Assembly (NCBI GenBank): GCA_045127595.1
Contig: JBGVQS010000005.1
Span: forward strand, 1 to 13,209
DNA from: Scatosoma sp045127595
GTDB lineage: Bacteria > Bacillota > Clostridia > Christensenellales > Borkfalkiaceae
Reading direction: 5' to 3'
DNA: 13,209 nucleotides
Of this stretch, positions 1 to 6,360 are shown piece by piece. Below the pieces are notes generated by a model. The model was not told the origin of the DNA. It saw nothing but the letters and a program-made list of their open reading frames with translations, and did not search any database. Position 1 is the first letter of the stretch. Each line of letters starts with the position of its first letter. Both the position numbers and the translations under genes were made by a program.

Positions 1-90
1 GGACCTGCTACATTCGTTAACTCTCGCCAATTTATCTACAAGTTCTACTACATCGTCATTTAATACCAAACTATAAACTGATTTTGACAT
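1..90 (-). CDS. N-terminus of a small ribbon-helix-helix (CopG-like) regulator, cut by window edge
   Basis: Thirty codons are open from an ATG at 90-88 to the left edge of the window, so the C-terminus is missing. A strong purine-rich ribosome binding site (GGAGAGGGG, about 92-100) sits just upstream, and a promoter-like TATAAT lies further up. The N-terminus reads MSKSVYSLVLNDDVVELVDK and continues to end in a CSRS motif at residues 27-30. A short beta strand followed by a helix and then an S-R-S type turn is the pattern of ribbon-helix-helix DNA-binding proteins of the Arc/CopG class. That family call is inference from pattern memory over only 30 residues. It could be an antitoxin or a free-standing regulator; the part that would decide this is outside the window. 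Confidence 0.55.
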   Translation of the reverse strand, partial: MSKSVYSLVLNDDVVELVDKLARVNECSRS

Positions 91-111
91 ACCCCTCTCC
101 TTTTTTCATAT

Positions 112-140
112 ATTATATACCCATTTTATAATTTTGCAAA
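112..140 (-). promoter_or_regulatory. Probable promoter of the edge RHH-like gene
   Basis: On the minus strand a perfect TATAAT (117-112) is preceded at 16-17 bases by TTTGCA/TTGCAA, a weak -35. The predicted start would lie near 105, giving a leader of about 15 bases that contains the ribosome binding site. The surrounding DNA is very AT-rich, which makes chance matches more likely. Confidence 0.45.
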
Positions 141-168
141 CGTTTTTATATAATTTTTCTTACAATTT

Positions 169-219
169 AAAAAATAAAAAACAAGTCCCAGTAAATATCT
201 AAAATATCTACAAGGACTT
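169..219 (-). terminator. Intrinsic terminator (minus strand)
   Basis: On the minus strand AAGTCC (219-214) pairs with GGACTT (188-183). After a short mismatch, a second inner stem of about nine pairs (GTAGATATT with AGTATTTAC-like partner) closes on a small loop. The tail is GTTTTTTATTTTTT. It lies just after the stop codon of the histidine-kinase-like fragment at 226-315 and is probably that lost gene's original terminator. Confidence 0.65.
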
Positions 220-225
220 TATTTC

Positions 226-315
226 TTATTTATGGAAAGATACGGTTACGCTCGTACCCAAGTCAAAATCGCTTTCAATGGAAAGTCTTGCATTAATATT
301 TGAATATTGATGCAT
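226..315 (-). pseudogene. C-terminal fragment of a sensor histidine kinase (HATPase end)
   Basis: A 29-codon minus-strand frame ends in TAA (228-226) and encodes a tail containing NARLSIESDFDLGTSVTVSF. This resembles the last strands of the HATPase_c domain, where the usual pattern is a glycine or asparagine, then L-x-I-x-S-x-x-x-x-G-T-x-V-x-V-x-F. The match is by eye over about 22 residues. The frame upstream is closed by a stop right before the ATG, and no N, G1, G2 or H-box sequence is visible. An intrinsic terminator follows the stop codon in the expected place. The simplest reading is the relic of a deleted kinase gene. A chance resemblance in a short frame cannot be excluded. Confidence 0.45.
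289..314. repeat. 12-bp inverted repeat with 2-bp spacer
   Basis: TGCATTAATATT (289-300) faces AATATTGATGCA (303-314), giving twelve pairs with one wobble around a TG spacer. It sits where the kinase-like similarity stops. It lacks a T-tract on either side, so it is not a standard terminator. Confidence 0.6.
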
Positions 316-415
316 TTACGCTCACTTCCAATTTAATAATTTTTGAAATGTTGTTTAAATATTTAATATTTTGCTTTGAAATAAAAATTATTTAAAAGTT
401 CCAATAAAAATTTGC
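316..415. other. AT-rich stretch with no recognisable gene
   Basis: This stretch is strongly AT-rich. Short minus-strand frames exist (for example one ending near 303), but they have low-complexity Ile/Asn/Lys/Phe content, no ribosome binding site and no family resemblance. I see no gene, RNA or site that I can support here. Confidence 0.5.
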
Positions 416-463
416 AAAAATAAAAAAAATCTCGCAAAAAATACATGATTTTTAACGAGATTT
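416..463 (-). terminator. Intrinsic terminator downstream of the ABC exporter
   Basis: On the minus strand AAATCTCG (463-456) pairs with CGAGATTT (434-427). Inside, AAAAAT and ATTTTT form a second stem around a CATGT loop. The tail is T-rich (TTTTTATTTTT). It lies about 105 bases past the ABC exporter stop codon and is the first minus-oriented terminator after that gene. Confidence 0.8.
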
Positions 464-479
464 AAGTCGTTTTATACGC

Positions 480-569
480 AAATAATCAAAAACATGTGGA
501 AATACTCACCCCACGAGTAAGTCTTATAGCCCCTGCCACACGCTTTGATTTTATCAAAGCGTTTTTTTT
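480..569 (+). ncRNA. Candidate plus-strand small RNA with C-rich loops
   Basis: This call rests on structure only; I recognise no known RNA family. On the plus strand TGTGG (495-499) pairs with CCACA (536-540). Inside it TACTC (503-507) pairs with GAGTA (515-519), leaving loop ACCCCAC. A second unpaired C-rich stretch, AGCCCCTG, lies at 528-535. A strong intrinsic terminator follows directly at 540-569. Gram-positive regulatory RNAs such as RoxS/RsaE expose C-rich loops that bind Shine-Dalgarno sequences, which fits this layout. The upstream promoter is weak: TATACG at 473-478 with a poor -35. The RNA would be antisense to the 3' UTR of the ABC exporter. The alternative is that only the terminator is real and ends an unseen transcript. 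Confidence 0.35.
540..569 (+). terminator. Strong plus-strand intrinsic terminator
   Basis: ACGCTTTGA (540-548) and TCAAAGCGT (554-562) form a perfect 9-bp stem around TTTTA, followed by eight T on the plus strand (562-569). On the minus strand the stem is preceded by A and not followed by T, so its polarity is clearly plus. No plus-strand protein gene precedes it. The T-tract overlaps the stop codon of the convergent ABC exporter. Confidence 0.85.
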
Positions 570-2298
570 ATTCTTTAAATTGATAACGATACAATTCCGC
601 GTATAAACCGCCTTGCTTCATCAGGAAATCGTGCGAGCCTCTTTCGCTTATCTCCCCGTCCGTTACCACAAGGATTTCGTCGGCGTTCTTGACGGTCGAA
701 AGTCGATGTGCAACAACGAGCGTTGTTCTGCCTTCCGACAACTCTGCAAGCGAACTTTGCACCTGCATTTCCGTCATATTATCTAGCGCACTAGTCGCTT
801 CGTCCAAAATCAATATGGGTGGATTCTTCAAAAAGGCACGTGCGATAGAAATACGTTGCTTTTGCCCGCCCGAAAGCTTTATGCCGCGTTCCCCGACTTC
901 CGTTTCATAACCGTTTGGAAGACTCATTACATAATCGTGAATATTCGCGCGTTTTGCAGCCAAAATCATTTCCTCGTCCGTTTTATTAGGTGAACCGTAC
1001 ATAATATTTTCCCTTACACTGCCGGCAAACAGGAAAACGTCTTGCGCGACAATGGCTATTTTGGAGCGTAACAAGTCGGTTGACACGTCGTTGATATCCG
1101 TACCGCCGATCGTGATTTTTCCGCTATCGCGAAGATAAAATCTAGGCAATAAATGACAAATCGTCGTTTTACCGCCACCGGAAGAACCGACCAAAGCAAC
1201 CGTTTGCCCTTTTTTGACCGTGAAGGAAATCCCTTTTAAAACCTCCGCGCCGTTACCACCTGTTGTCTTATAGCCAAACAAAACGTTTTCAAAACAAATA
1301 TCACCGTCCATATTCGATACTATGGGACATTCAGGTTCGTATTCAGACGGAGTATCCATCAACTCGCAAAAGCGGTTAAAACCCGTCAAACCGTCTTGAA
1401 TTTGTTCAAACAAATTAATTAACGTGCGTATCGGCGTCAAGAGCATTGTTATATACAAAATAAATGCGGTAAAGTCCGCCCCTGTGATCTTGTTATAATA
1501 AAAAAGCAAGCCGCCGCAAAATAAGGCTATTAAATATAAGAAATCATTAAATGCGGACATGCCCGCTTGAAATCCACCCATCGCACGATAGGAATTTCCG
1601 CGCGCTTTTTTAAATTTTCCGTTTACTTCATCAAATTTTTCCGTTTCCGTTTTTTCGGCGTTATAAGCTTTTGTAATACGTATTCCCGATACGGAAGATT
1701 CAATTTCAGCGTTTAACCCCGCGACCGTCTTCCTCGATTCATCAAAAGCAAGGCTCATTTTTCGTCTTGCTTTCGTCGCAAATAAAATCATGAAAGGTAC
1801 GTAGCAAACGACAATTAGCGTAAGCCATGGATTGATAAACGAAAGCATAATAAGCGCGCCGATAATCGATAAGAAAGAGTTAAACATATCTTCTGGACCG
1901 TGATGCGCCAACTCAGACACTTCGAATAAATCATTGATAATTCTCGACATTACGCTACCCGTTTTATTCTCGTCGAAGTAGGAAAAGGGCAACGTTTCGA
2001 TATGGCGGAATAAATCCCTGCGCATATCCCCTTGAATTCGAACGCCAAGCACGTGTCCCCAGTAGCCAACGATATAAGTTAGAATACATTTTAACGCATA
2101 TATTCCCGCAAGAACAACTGCCCATATAATCAAAAAACGCAAATTTTGATTAGGAACGTAATCGTTCATAATGTTTCGCGCAATCATGGGATAAAACATA
2201 TTACATACTGAAATAGTAAACGAACAAATTAAGTCGATAAAAAATAGTTTTCTATGCGGCTTATAATATTTAAAAAAACGTTTTAGCTTTGCAAACAT
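568..2298 (-). CDS. ABC exporter half-transporter (fused permease and ATPase, MsbA/BmrA type)
   Basis: This is an ATP-driven exporter of unknown substrate in the cytoplasmic membrane. From the start used here it is 576 residues. An N-terminal six-helix membrane region spans roughly residues 15-310, and a C-terminal nucleotide-binding domain follows. Walker A is GSSGGGKT (about 371-378), with the Q-loop Gln near 419, signature LSGGQKQR near 475, Walker B ILILDEATSALD near 495 and switch histidine VAHRLS near 531, all intact. One polypeptide has one of each domain, so it should work as a dimer. A longer frame runs up to 2331, but ATG 2298 is preferred: GAGG lies 8 bases before it and the upstream part overlaps the predicted promoter. 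It appears monocistronic. No partner half-transporter is adjacent, so a homodimer is likely. Drug, lipid or peptide export cannot be told apart from sequence. Confidence 0.93.
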   Translation of the reverse strand: MFAKLKRFFKYYKPHRKLFFIDLICSFTISVCNMFYPMIARNIMNDYVPNQNLRFLIIWAVVLAGIYALKCILTYIVGYWGHVLGVRIQGDMRRDLFRHIETLPFSYFDENKTGSVMSRIINDLFEVSELAHHGPEDMFNSFLSIIGALIMLSFINPWLTLIVVCYVPFMILFATKARRKMSLAFDESRKTVAGLNAEIESSVSGIRITKAYNAEKTETEKFDEVNGKFKKARGNSYRAMGGFQAGMSAFNDFLYLIALFCGGLLFYYNKITGADFTAFILYITMLLTPIRTLINLFEQIQDGLTGFNRFCELMDTPSEYEPECPIVSNMDGDICFENVLFGYKTTGGNGAEVLKGISFTVKKGQTVALVGSSGGGKTTICHLLPRFYLRDSGKITIGGTDINDVSTDLLRSKIAIVAQDVFLFAGSVRENIMYGSPNKTDEEMILAAKRANIHDYVMSLPNGYETEVGERGIKLSGGQKQRISIARAFLKNPPILILDEATSALDNMTEMQVQSSLAELSEGRTTLVVAHRLSTVKNADEILVVTDGEISERGSHDFLMKQGGLYAELYRYQFKE

Positions 2299-2319
2299 AT
2301 AAATTTCCTCACAAATCAT

Positions 2320-2338
2320 ATTGTAGCACAACTACAAT
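2320..2338. promoter_or_regulatory. Inverted repeat over the ABC exporter -10 (possible operator)
   Basis: ATTGTAG (2320-2326) and CTACAAT (2332-2338) form a perfect 7-bp inverted repeat with a 5-bp spacer, covering the whole -10 element and part of the promoter spacer. Dyads of this size over the promoter are typical of dimeric repressors of export genes, for example MarR or TetR family proteins. No regulator gene is adjacent, so the binding protein is unknown. Confidence 0.5.
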
Positions 2339-2348
2339 AAAAATGCAA
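2320..2348 (-). promoter_or_regulatory. Extended -10 promoter of the ABC exporter
   Basis: On the minus strand TTGCAT (2348-2343) is followed after exactly 17 bases by TACAAT (2325-2320), which is preceded by TGC as in extended -10 promoters. The predicted start near 2313 gives a short leader to ATG 2298 carrying GAGG. Confidence 0.6.
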
Positions 2349-2390
2349 GTCGAAAAAAGTAACGCATTAAAAATTCTTTATTTTCGATCT

Positions 2391-2465
2391 TCGGTATGTT
2401 TAGATAAAAAATAAAAACGAATACGCAAAGGTATCCGTCTTTGATGGAGCTACTAGCCGGATTTG
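2391..2465 (-). repeat. Second copy of the tRNA-Thr 3' end plus its terminator
   Basis: Bases 2406-2465 match 2529-2588 at 58 of 60 positions. The copy contains the last 21 bases of the tRNA-Thr gene with its CCA end (2445-2465) and a near copy of its terminator (hairpin 2414-2441, one stem mismatch). A shorter upstream match (CGGTATG, 2392-2398 and 2518-2524) extends the repeat with a small gap. The copy cannot encode a tRNA. Confidence 0.85.
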
Positions 2466-2528
2466 TAAGGAGCGCAGCGACGGAATAGCAAAGCGTCCTC
2501 ATGGCGACCTCGGTCGACGGTATGCTTT
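2466..2528 (-). other. Remnant spacer between tRNA 3'-end copies
   Basis: This stretch of about 63 bases lies between the repeated tRNA 3' end and the real tRNA terminator. GGCGACCTCG (2503-2512) matches the tRNA T-arm/variable region at 2593-2602. The copy therefore looks like tRNA-Thr sequence in which GGTT of the T arm is replaced by about 37 bases. That insert is more GC-rich than its surroundings and can fold weakly (GGA-CGC with GCG-TCC). It is either a decayed tRNA gene or the scar of an excised element. Confidence 0.45.
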
Positions 2529-2564
2529 AAAAAATAAAAACGAATACGCATAGGTATCCGTTTT
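2529..2564 (-). terminator. Intrinsic terminator of tRNA-Thr
   Basis: On the minus strand AAAACGGATAC (2564-2554) pairs with GTATTCGTTTT (2547-2537). The 11-bp stem has one G-U pair and a 6-base loop, and TATTTTTT follows. It starts four bases after the encoded CCA. Confidence 0.85.
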
Positions 2565-2567
2565 TGA

Positions 2568-2643
<76 letters not shown>

Positions 2644-2662
2644 ATATTTAGATTACTATGAC

Positions 2663-2691
2663 ATTATAGTTAAAAACGAGAAACTTGTCAA
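2663..2691 (-). promoter_or_regulatory. Consensus sigma-A promoter of tRNA-Thr
   Basis: TTGACA (2691-2686) and TATAAT (2668-2663) are both perfect and separated by exactly 17 bases on the minus strand. Such a strong promoter suits a stable RNA gene. Confidence 0.93.
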
Positions 2692-2771
2692 GCTTTATCA
2701 CGCCACTTTTGCAACTTTTTTTTAAAAGTTTTCTTTTTTAATAAAACTATGCGTTTGATAAATCGCAATAA

Positions 2772-3440
2772 TTAAAGAAAAAACTCTTTTCCAAGCTCCA
2801 AATATTTATCGGTAAATTCACATAAGACGTAGCGCAGGTCTTTTAAGTATAACGTACCGCTTTCTATCCTTTTTAAACTTTCTATTTCTTCCCTGCAAAT
2901 TTTCGCACATGCGAAAAAAAAGCTTTTACATTCCTGCGATAAAAACTCCATTTGCTCGATAAGCTCTCTTAAAATTCTTTTTCCGTCTTCCTGCGTTCCA
3001 CCTTCTTCTAAAAGTGTGATACTCTCGTTTAATATTTCCATATATCCGTATAAAGTCTTAAAACAGCCAACGATATTCTTTGCGTTTTTCTTGTCTTTCT
3101 GACCTTTGAAATACAAATTTTCTAATCGCATTGAAAGGACGGAATATTCGTTAGACGATAAGCCTGTTTGCACCGTAAAGGCATTGTTTTCGGTTAAATA
3201 TACCGATACTACGGCGTATTGTTTACCGTTTGCTTTTAAAATATAACCCGCGCCCCCTTCTAACCTTGAAAAATGCGCCCCTGCCTCTACGTGTGTAAAA
3301 TTGCTCGTTAAAAAATAAAAAGTTTTCTCCAACGGAACGCATACCGCCGTCGTTAAAAAACGTGTATAACAATATACGCATAAAGAAAAAATTACCGCAA
3401 GCGACGTAATGATTTTAAACCAAAAAGAATCCGCCTTCAT
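2772..3440 (-). CDS. Membrane-anchored protein of unknown function, possible SPOR-like domain
   Basis: I do not recognise the family of this 222-residue protein. Residues 8-30 form a hydrophobic segment after a short basic N-terminus, consistent with a signal anchor and the rest outside the cytoplasm. Residues about 50-95 (a GGAGYILKANGKQYAVVSVY stretch followed by ENNAFTVQ) recall the beta-alpha-beta pattern of SPOR-like peptidoglycan-binding domains, but this is a weak impression. Residues about 125-222 look helical and acidic with several cysteines. ATG 3440 is the only early start and has a poor ribosome binding site (AAGG immediately before). The start codon lies inside the hairpin downstream of nrdG, and no separate promoter is visible between the genes, so expression probably depends on read-through from nrdDG. 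Confidence 0.75.
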   Translation of the reverse strand: MKADSFWFKIITSLAVIFSLCVYCYTRFLTTAVCVPLEKTFYFLTSNFTHVEAGAHFSRLEGGAGYILKANGKQYAVVSVYLTENNAFTVQTGLSSNEYSVLSMRLENLYFKGQKDKKNAKNIVGCFKTLYGYMEILNESITLLEEGGTQEDGKRILRELIEQMEFLSQECKSFFFACAKICREEIESLKRIESGTLYLKDLRYVLCEFTDKYLELGKEFFL

Positions 3441-3463
3441 ACCTTATTGTATGTCGGCGGATT
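3428..3463 (-). terminator. Hairpin after nrdG that includes the next gene's start codon
   Basis: AATCCGCC (3428-3435) pairs with GGCGGATT (3456-3463), and CATAC (3438-3442) pairs with GTATG (3449-3453) inside. On the minus strand the stem is followed by CTTTTTGG, a moderate T-tract; on the plus strand by TTTC. It begins 14 bases after the nrdG stop. The ATG of the next gene (3440-3438) and its upstream purines lie in the inner stem and loop. Confidence 0.7.
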
Positions 3464-3476
3464 TTTCAGTATTCTA

Positions 3477-4004
3477 TCAATCTATATAGAGAACGCACTC
3501 TTTTGTTTGCAAGGTTTTTTGGACGTCGATTACCCGTTGATTAGACGAGCCTCTAAATTTTAAACGCAAGCTTTTTAATTCTTCTACGTAAGGACCGTCT
3601 ACAAGTACGTCAAAAAGAGAAATCAACTCTTTGGTGTACTCGGTATTCTTTTCCGTTTCCTTTAAAACACCCGTTTTTTCATCTAAAACAAAGCCCGTAT
3701 AACACCATATCGTCTTATTAGGGTATCTTTCGCGAACCTTTCTAACAAACGGCAGCAACGCTTCCTGATTTTGCGGTTCGAGTGGCTCTCCGCCAAGCAA
3801 AGAAAGCCCTGCAATATAGCTTGGCGCAAGCTCGGTTAAAATCTTTTCAGCGATACGTTCGCCAAAGCGTTCTCCATAGGAAAAATCCCAAGCAACGGCG
3901 TTAAAGCAGTTTTTACAATGGTGCGTACAGCCCGATACGAATAAGGAAATCCGCACCCCTTCACCATTCGCAATATCCGTCCATTTAATCGTTGCGTAAT
4001 TCAT
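3477..4004 (-). CDS. nrdG: Anaerobic ribonucleotide reductase activating protein (radical SAM)
   Basis: This cytoplasmic activase uses a [4Fe-4S] cluster and S-adenosylmethionine to create the glycyl radical on NrdD. At 175 residues it has the usual NrdG size. The radical SAM motif CX3CX2C is C26-C30-C33, and the start MNYATIKWTDIANGEGVR is characteristic of the family. A GGEPL motif near residues 71-75 matches the SAM-binding GGE motif, and VDGPY occurs near residues 135-139. The ATG shares one base with the nrdD stop codon (TAATG), and no independent ribosome binding site is visible. Translation is therefore probably coupled to nrdD. A hairpin terminator follows. Confidence 0.95.
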   Translation of the reverse strand: MNYATIKWTDIANGEGVRISLFVSGCTHHCKNCFNAVAWDFSYGERFGERIAEKILTELAPSYIAGLSLLGGEPLEPQNQEALLPFVRKVRERYPNKTIWCYTGFVLDEKTGVLKETEKNTEYTKELISLFDVLVDGPYVEELKSLRLKFRGSSNQRVIDVQKTLQTKECVLYID

Positions 4005-6178
4005 TATAAATGCAATACTCTATCTTTAATTTCTTGCGTTCTGCCCTGATTCCAGTACTGCGTACCGATATAGCCGCAGGTACGGCGGGCAACGTTCATT
4101 TTTGCTTGATCGCGGTTCTTACAGTTCGGGCATTCCCAAATCAATTTGCCCGATTCGTCCGTTTGAATTTGAATTTCTCCGTCATAACCGCAAATTTGGC
4201 AATAATCGCTCTTGGTGTTCAATTCCGCATACATAATATTATCATAGATAAACTGCATTACGGAAAGCACCGCAGGAATATTATCCTGCATATTCGGTAC
4301 TTCTACGTAGGAAATTGCACCGCCGGGAGAAAGCTGTTGGAATTCGCTTTCAAACTTCAATTTTGTAAACGCGTCGATTTCTTCGGAAACGTGTACGTGA
4401 TAACTGTTGGTAATATAGCTCTTATCCGTAACGCCAGGGATAATCCCAAAACGTTTTTGCAAGCACTTTGCAAATTTATAGGTCGTGCTTTCAAGCGGCG
4501 TTCCATAAAGAGAGAAATCGATATTTCCCTTCGCTTTCCATTCCTTACATTTGTCGTTCAAATGCTTCATGATTGCAAGCGCAAACGGCTTTGCTTCGTC
4601 GTCCGTATGCGATTTTCCCGTCATATGCTTGACGCATTCATATAAGCCTGCATAACCAAGTGAAATGGTCGAATAACCGCCGTAAAGCAGTTTGTCGATC
4701 GTTTCCCCTTTTTCAAGACGGGCAAGCGCACCGTATTGCCATAAAATCGGCGCGGCGTCGGAAAGCGTGCCTTTTAAACGGTTGTGTCTTTGCATTAACG
4801 CACGATAACAAAGCTCTAATCTTTGATCGAAAATTTCCCAGAATTTTGTTTCATCTCTGCCCGAAGAAAGCGCAACGTCAACCAGGTTGATCGTTACAAC
4901 CCCTTGGTTGAATCTACCGTAATATTTCGGCTTTCCTGCTTCGTCTACGTACGGCGTTAAGAAGCTTCTGCAACCCATACAGGTATAGCAATGCCCTTCG
5001 CCGTTTTTGTCCACTTTGAATTCGAGCATTTTCTTTTCAGAAATATAATCGGGCACCATGCGTTTTGCTGTACATCTTGCCGCCAATTCCGTCAAATACC
5101 AGTACGGCTGACCTTCCGTTACGTTATCTGGTTCAAGCACGTAAATAAGCTTGGGGAAGGCAGGAGTAATCCATACGCCCGATTCGTTTTTAACACCTTT
5201 AATGCGCTGCTTGAGCGTTTCTTCAATAATCAAGGCAAGGTCGGCTTTTTCCTGTTCGTTACGCGCTTCATTCAAGTACATAAAGACTGTTACGAAAGGC
5301 GCTTGACCGTTCGTCGTCAACAAAGTAACCACTTGGTATTGAATGGTTTGAATGCCGCGCTTGATTTCTTCAAGCAAACGCTTTTCAGCGATTTTATTAA
5401 TTTTTTCTTCGTCCGTAATCCCAAGTTCGGACAATTCCTGCGCAACCGACAAACGGATTTTCTTACGGCTGATGTCTACGAACGGCGCAAGATGAGTAAG
5501 GGAAATACTCTGCCCACCGTATTGGTTGGACGCAACCTGCGCAATGATTTGCGTTGCGATATTACAAGCTGTGGAAAAGCTGTGCGGTTTTTCGATCAAA
5601 GTCCCCGAAATAACCGTACCGTTTTGCAGCATGTCTTCTAAGTTTACAAGGTCGCAATTATGCATATGCTGCGCAAAATAATCGGCGTCGTGGAAATGAA
5701 TCAAGCCTTGATCGTGCGCCGCTACAATATCGTCAGGCAACAAGATACGACGGGTAAGGTCTTTGGATACTTCCCCTGCCATATAGTCGCGCTGAACGCT
5801 GTTGACCGTCGGGTTTTTATTGGAGTTTTCCTGCTTAACTTCTTCGTTGTTACATTCGATAAGCGTTAAAATTTGCGCGTCCGTCGTGTTTACCTTTCTA
5901 ACCAAAGCACGGTTATAACGATAGGTTATATATTTGCGCGCCAAAACAAAGGACATGGACGCCATCAAACGGTTTTCTACCATATCCTGAATTTCTTCTA
6001 CGTGCGGAGAACGCCCCAAACGAGCGCATTCTTCCATAACCACATCTACTATATTTTGAATCGCACCCTCCGAGATACGATGTCGTTCGCCAACTTCTTT
6101 GTTCGCTTTGCGAATAGCCGCAACAATTTTCTCCTTATCGAAAATGACTTCCTGTCCGCTTCGCTTAATAATTTTCAT
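4004..6178 (-). CDS. nrdD: Anaerobic (class III) ribonucleoside-triphosphate reductase
   Basis: This enzyme reduces ribonucleoside triphosphates to deoxynucleotides with an oxygen-sensitive glycyl radical. From the start used here it is 724 residues. An ATP-cone allosteric domain occupies roughly residues 1-95. The barrel core follows, with cysteines in a CYTCMGCRSF segment and a GRFNQGVVTINL segment. A C-terminal zinc site has cysteines near 660, 663, 683 and 686. The radical site is RRTCGYIG, with glycine near 702. The frame stays open to a GTG at 6199, but ATG 6178 is preferred because GGAAGG sits 9 bases before it; ATG 6187 would touch that site. It is first in an operon with nrdG, behind a promoter carrying NrdR-like boxes. 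No aerobic reductase is in the window. Confidence 0.95.
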   Translation of the reverse strand: MKIIKRSGQEVIFDKEKIVAAIRKANKEVGERHRISEGAIQNIVDVVMEECARLGRSPHVEEIQDMVENRLMASMSFVLARKYITYRYNRALVRKVNTTDAQILTLIECNNEEVKQENSNKNPTVNSVQRDYMAGEVSKDLTRRILLPDDIVAAHDQGLIHFHDADYFAQHMHNCDLVNLEDMLQNGTVISGTLIEKPHSFSTACNIATQIIAQVASNQYGGQSISLTHLAPFVDISRKKIRLSVAQELSELGITDEEKINKIAEKRLLEEIKRGIQTIQYQVVTLLTTNGQAPFVTVFMYLNEARNEQEKADLALIIEETLKQRIKGVKNESGVWITPAFPKLIYVLEPDNVTEGQPYWYLTELAARCTAKRMVPDYISEKKMLEFKVDKNGEGHCYTCMGCRSFLTPYVDEAGKPKYYGRFNQGVVTINLVDVALSSGRDETKFWEIFDQRLELCYRALMQRHNRLKGTLSDAAPILWQYGALARLEKGETIDKLLYGGYSTISLGYAGLYECVKHMTGKSHTDDEAKPFALAIMKHLNDKCKEWKAKGNIDFSLYGTPLESTTYKFAKCLQKRFGIIPGVTDKSYITNSYHVHVSEEIDAFTKLKFESEFQQLSPGGAISYVEVPNMQDNIPAVLSVMQFIYDNIMYAELNTKSDYCQICGYDGEIQIQTDESGKLIWECPNCKNRDQAKMNVARRTCGYIGTQYWNQGRTQEIKDRVLHL

Positions 6179-6253
6179 TTCTTTCATCCTTCCACACACC
6201 CCAACGTTTTATCTTTTGCCGAACATTTTTTTATATAAGAATTGTACAGCATA

Positions 6254-6269
6254 CATCAATATCTTGTAC
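6254..6269. promoter_or_regulatory. Degenerate NrdR-like box D
   Basis: CATCAATATCTTGTAC matches the NrdR box pattern (ACACWATATCTTGTGT) at 11 of 16 positions, with the ATATCTTGT core intact. Its centre is 33 bp from that of box A. It lies in the nrdD leader. Confidence 0.35.
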
Positions 6270-6286
6270 AAAAAACGCATATTTAA

Positions 6287-6302
6287 ACACAATATATTGT
6301 GT
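6287..6302. promoter_or_regulatory. NrdR box A (perfect palindrome)
   Basis: ACACAATATATTGTGT is a perfect 16-bp palindrome and fits the NrdR operator consensus known from ribonucleotide reductase promoters across bacteria. It lies about 16-31 bases after the predicted transcription start of nrdDG. Confidence 0.85.
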
Positions 6303-6324
6303 ACGCGGTCATTCGCGCCTTACT

Positions 6325-6352
6325 ATTATACCATATCTTGTGGTAAAGTCAA
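6325..6352 (-). promoter_or_regulatory. Sigma-A promoter of nrdDG
   Basis: On the minus strand TTGACT (6352-6347) and TATAAT (6330-6325) are 16 bases apart. The predicted start is near 6318, giving a leader of about 140 bases. NrdR box B covers most of the promoter spacer and touches the -10. Confidence 0.85.
6328..6343. promoter_or_regulatory. NrdR box B inside the nrdDG promoter
   Basis: ATACCATATCTTGTGG matches the NrdR consensus at 13 of 16 positions. It lies between the -35 and -10 and shares three bases with the -10, so an occupant would block RNA polymerase. Confidence 0.7.
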
Positions 6353-6360
6353 GCGCATAA

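Noticed and set aside
241..330. CRISPR-like repeat from two ttacgctc occurrences
   Set aside because: There are only two short copies with no regular spacing and no longer repeat unit.
487..545. G-quadruplex on the minus strand
   Set aside because: Only two G4 runs and one or two GG pairs are present, enough at best for a weak two-tetrad structure.
427..567. Riboswitch followed by terminator on the minus strand
   Set aside because: The arrangement is suggestive, but I could not match any known aptamer consensus, and no intact gene follows within the window. The plus-strand terminator polarity fits a plus-strand RNA better.
2700..2771. Terminator for the 222-residue membrane protein gene
   Set aside because: Small AT-only stems exist (for example AGTTTT with AAAACT), but they are weak and lack a clean T-tract.
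4010..6238. Several long plus-strand open frames opposite nrdD
   Set aside because: They mirror the reading frame of a well-supported conserved gene, have no ribosome binding sites or family features, and are rich in Phe/Arg/Asn as expected of antisense shadows.
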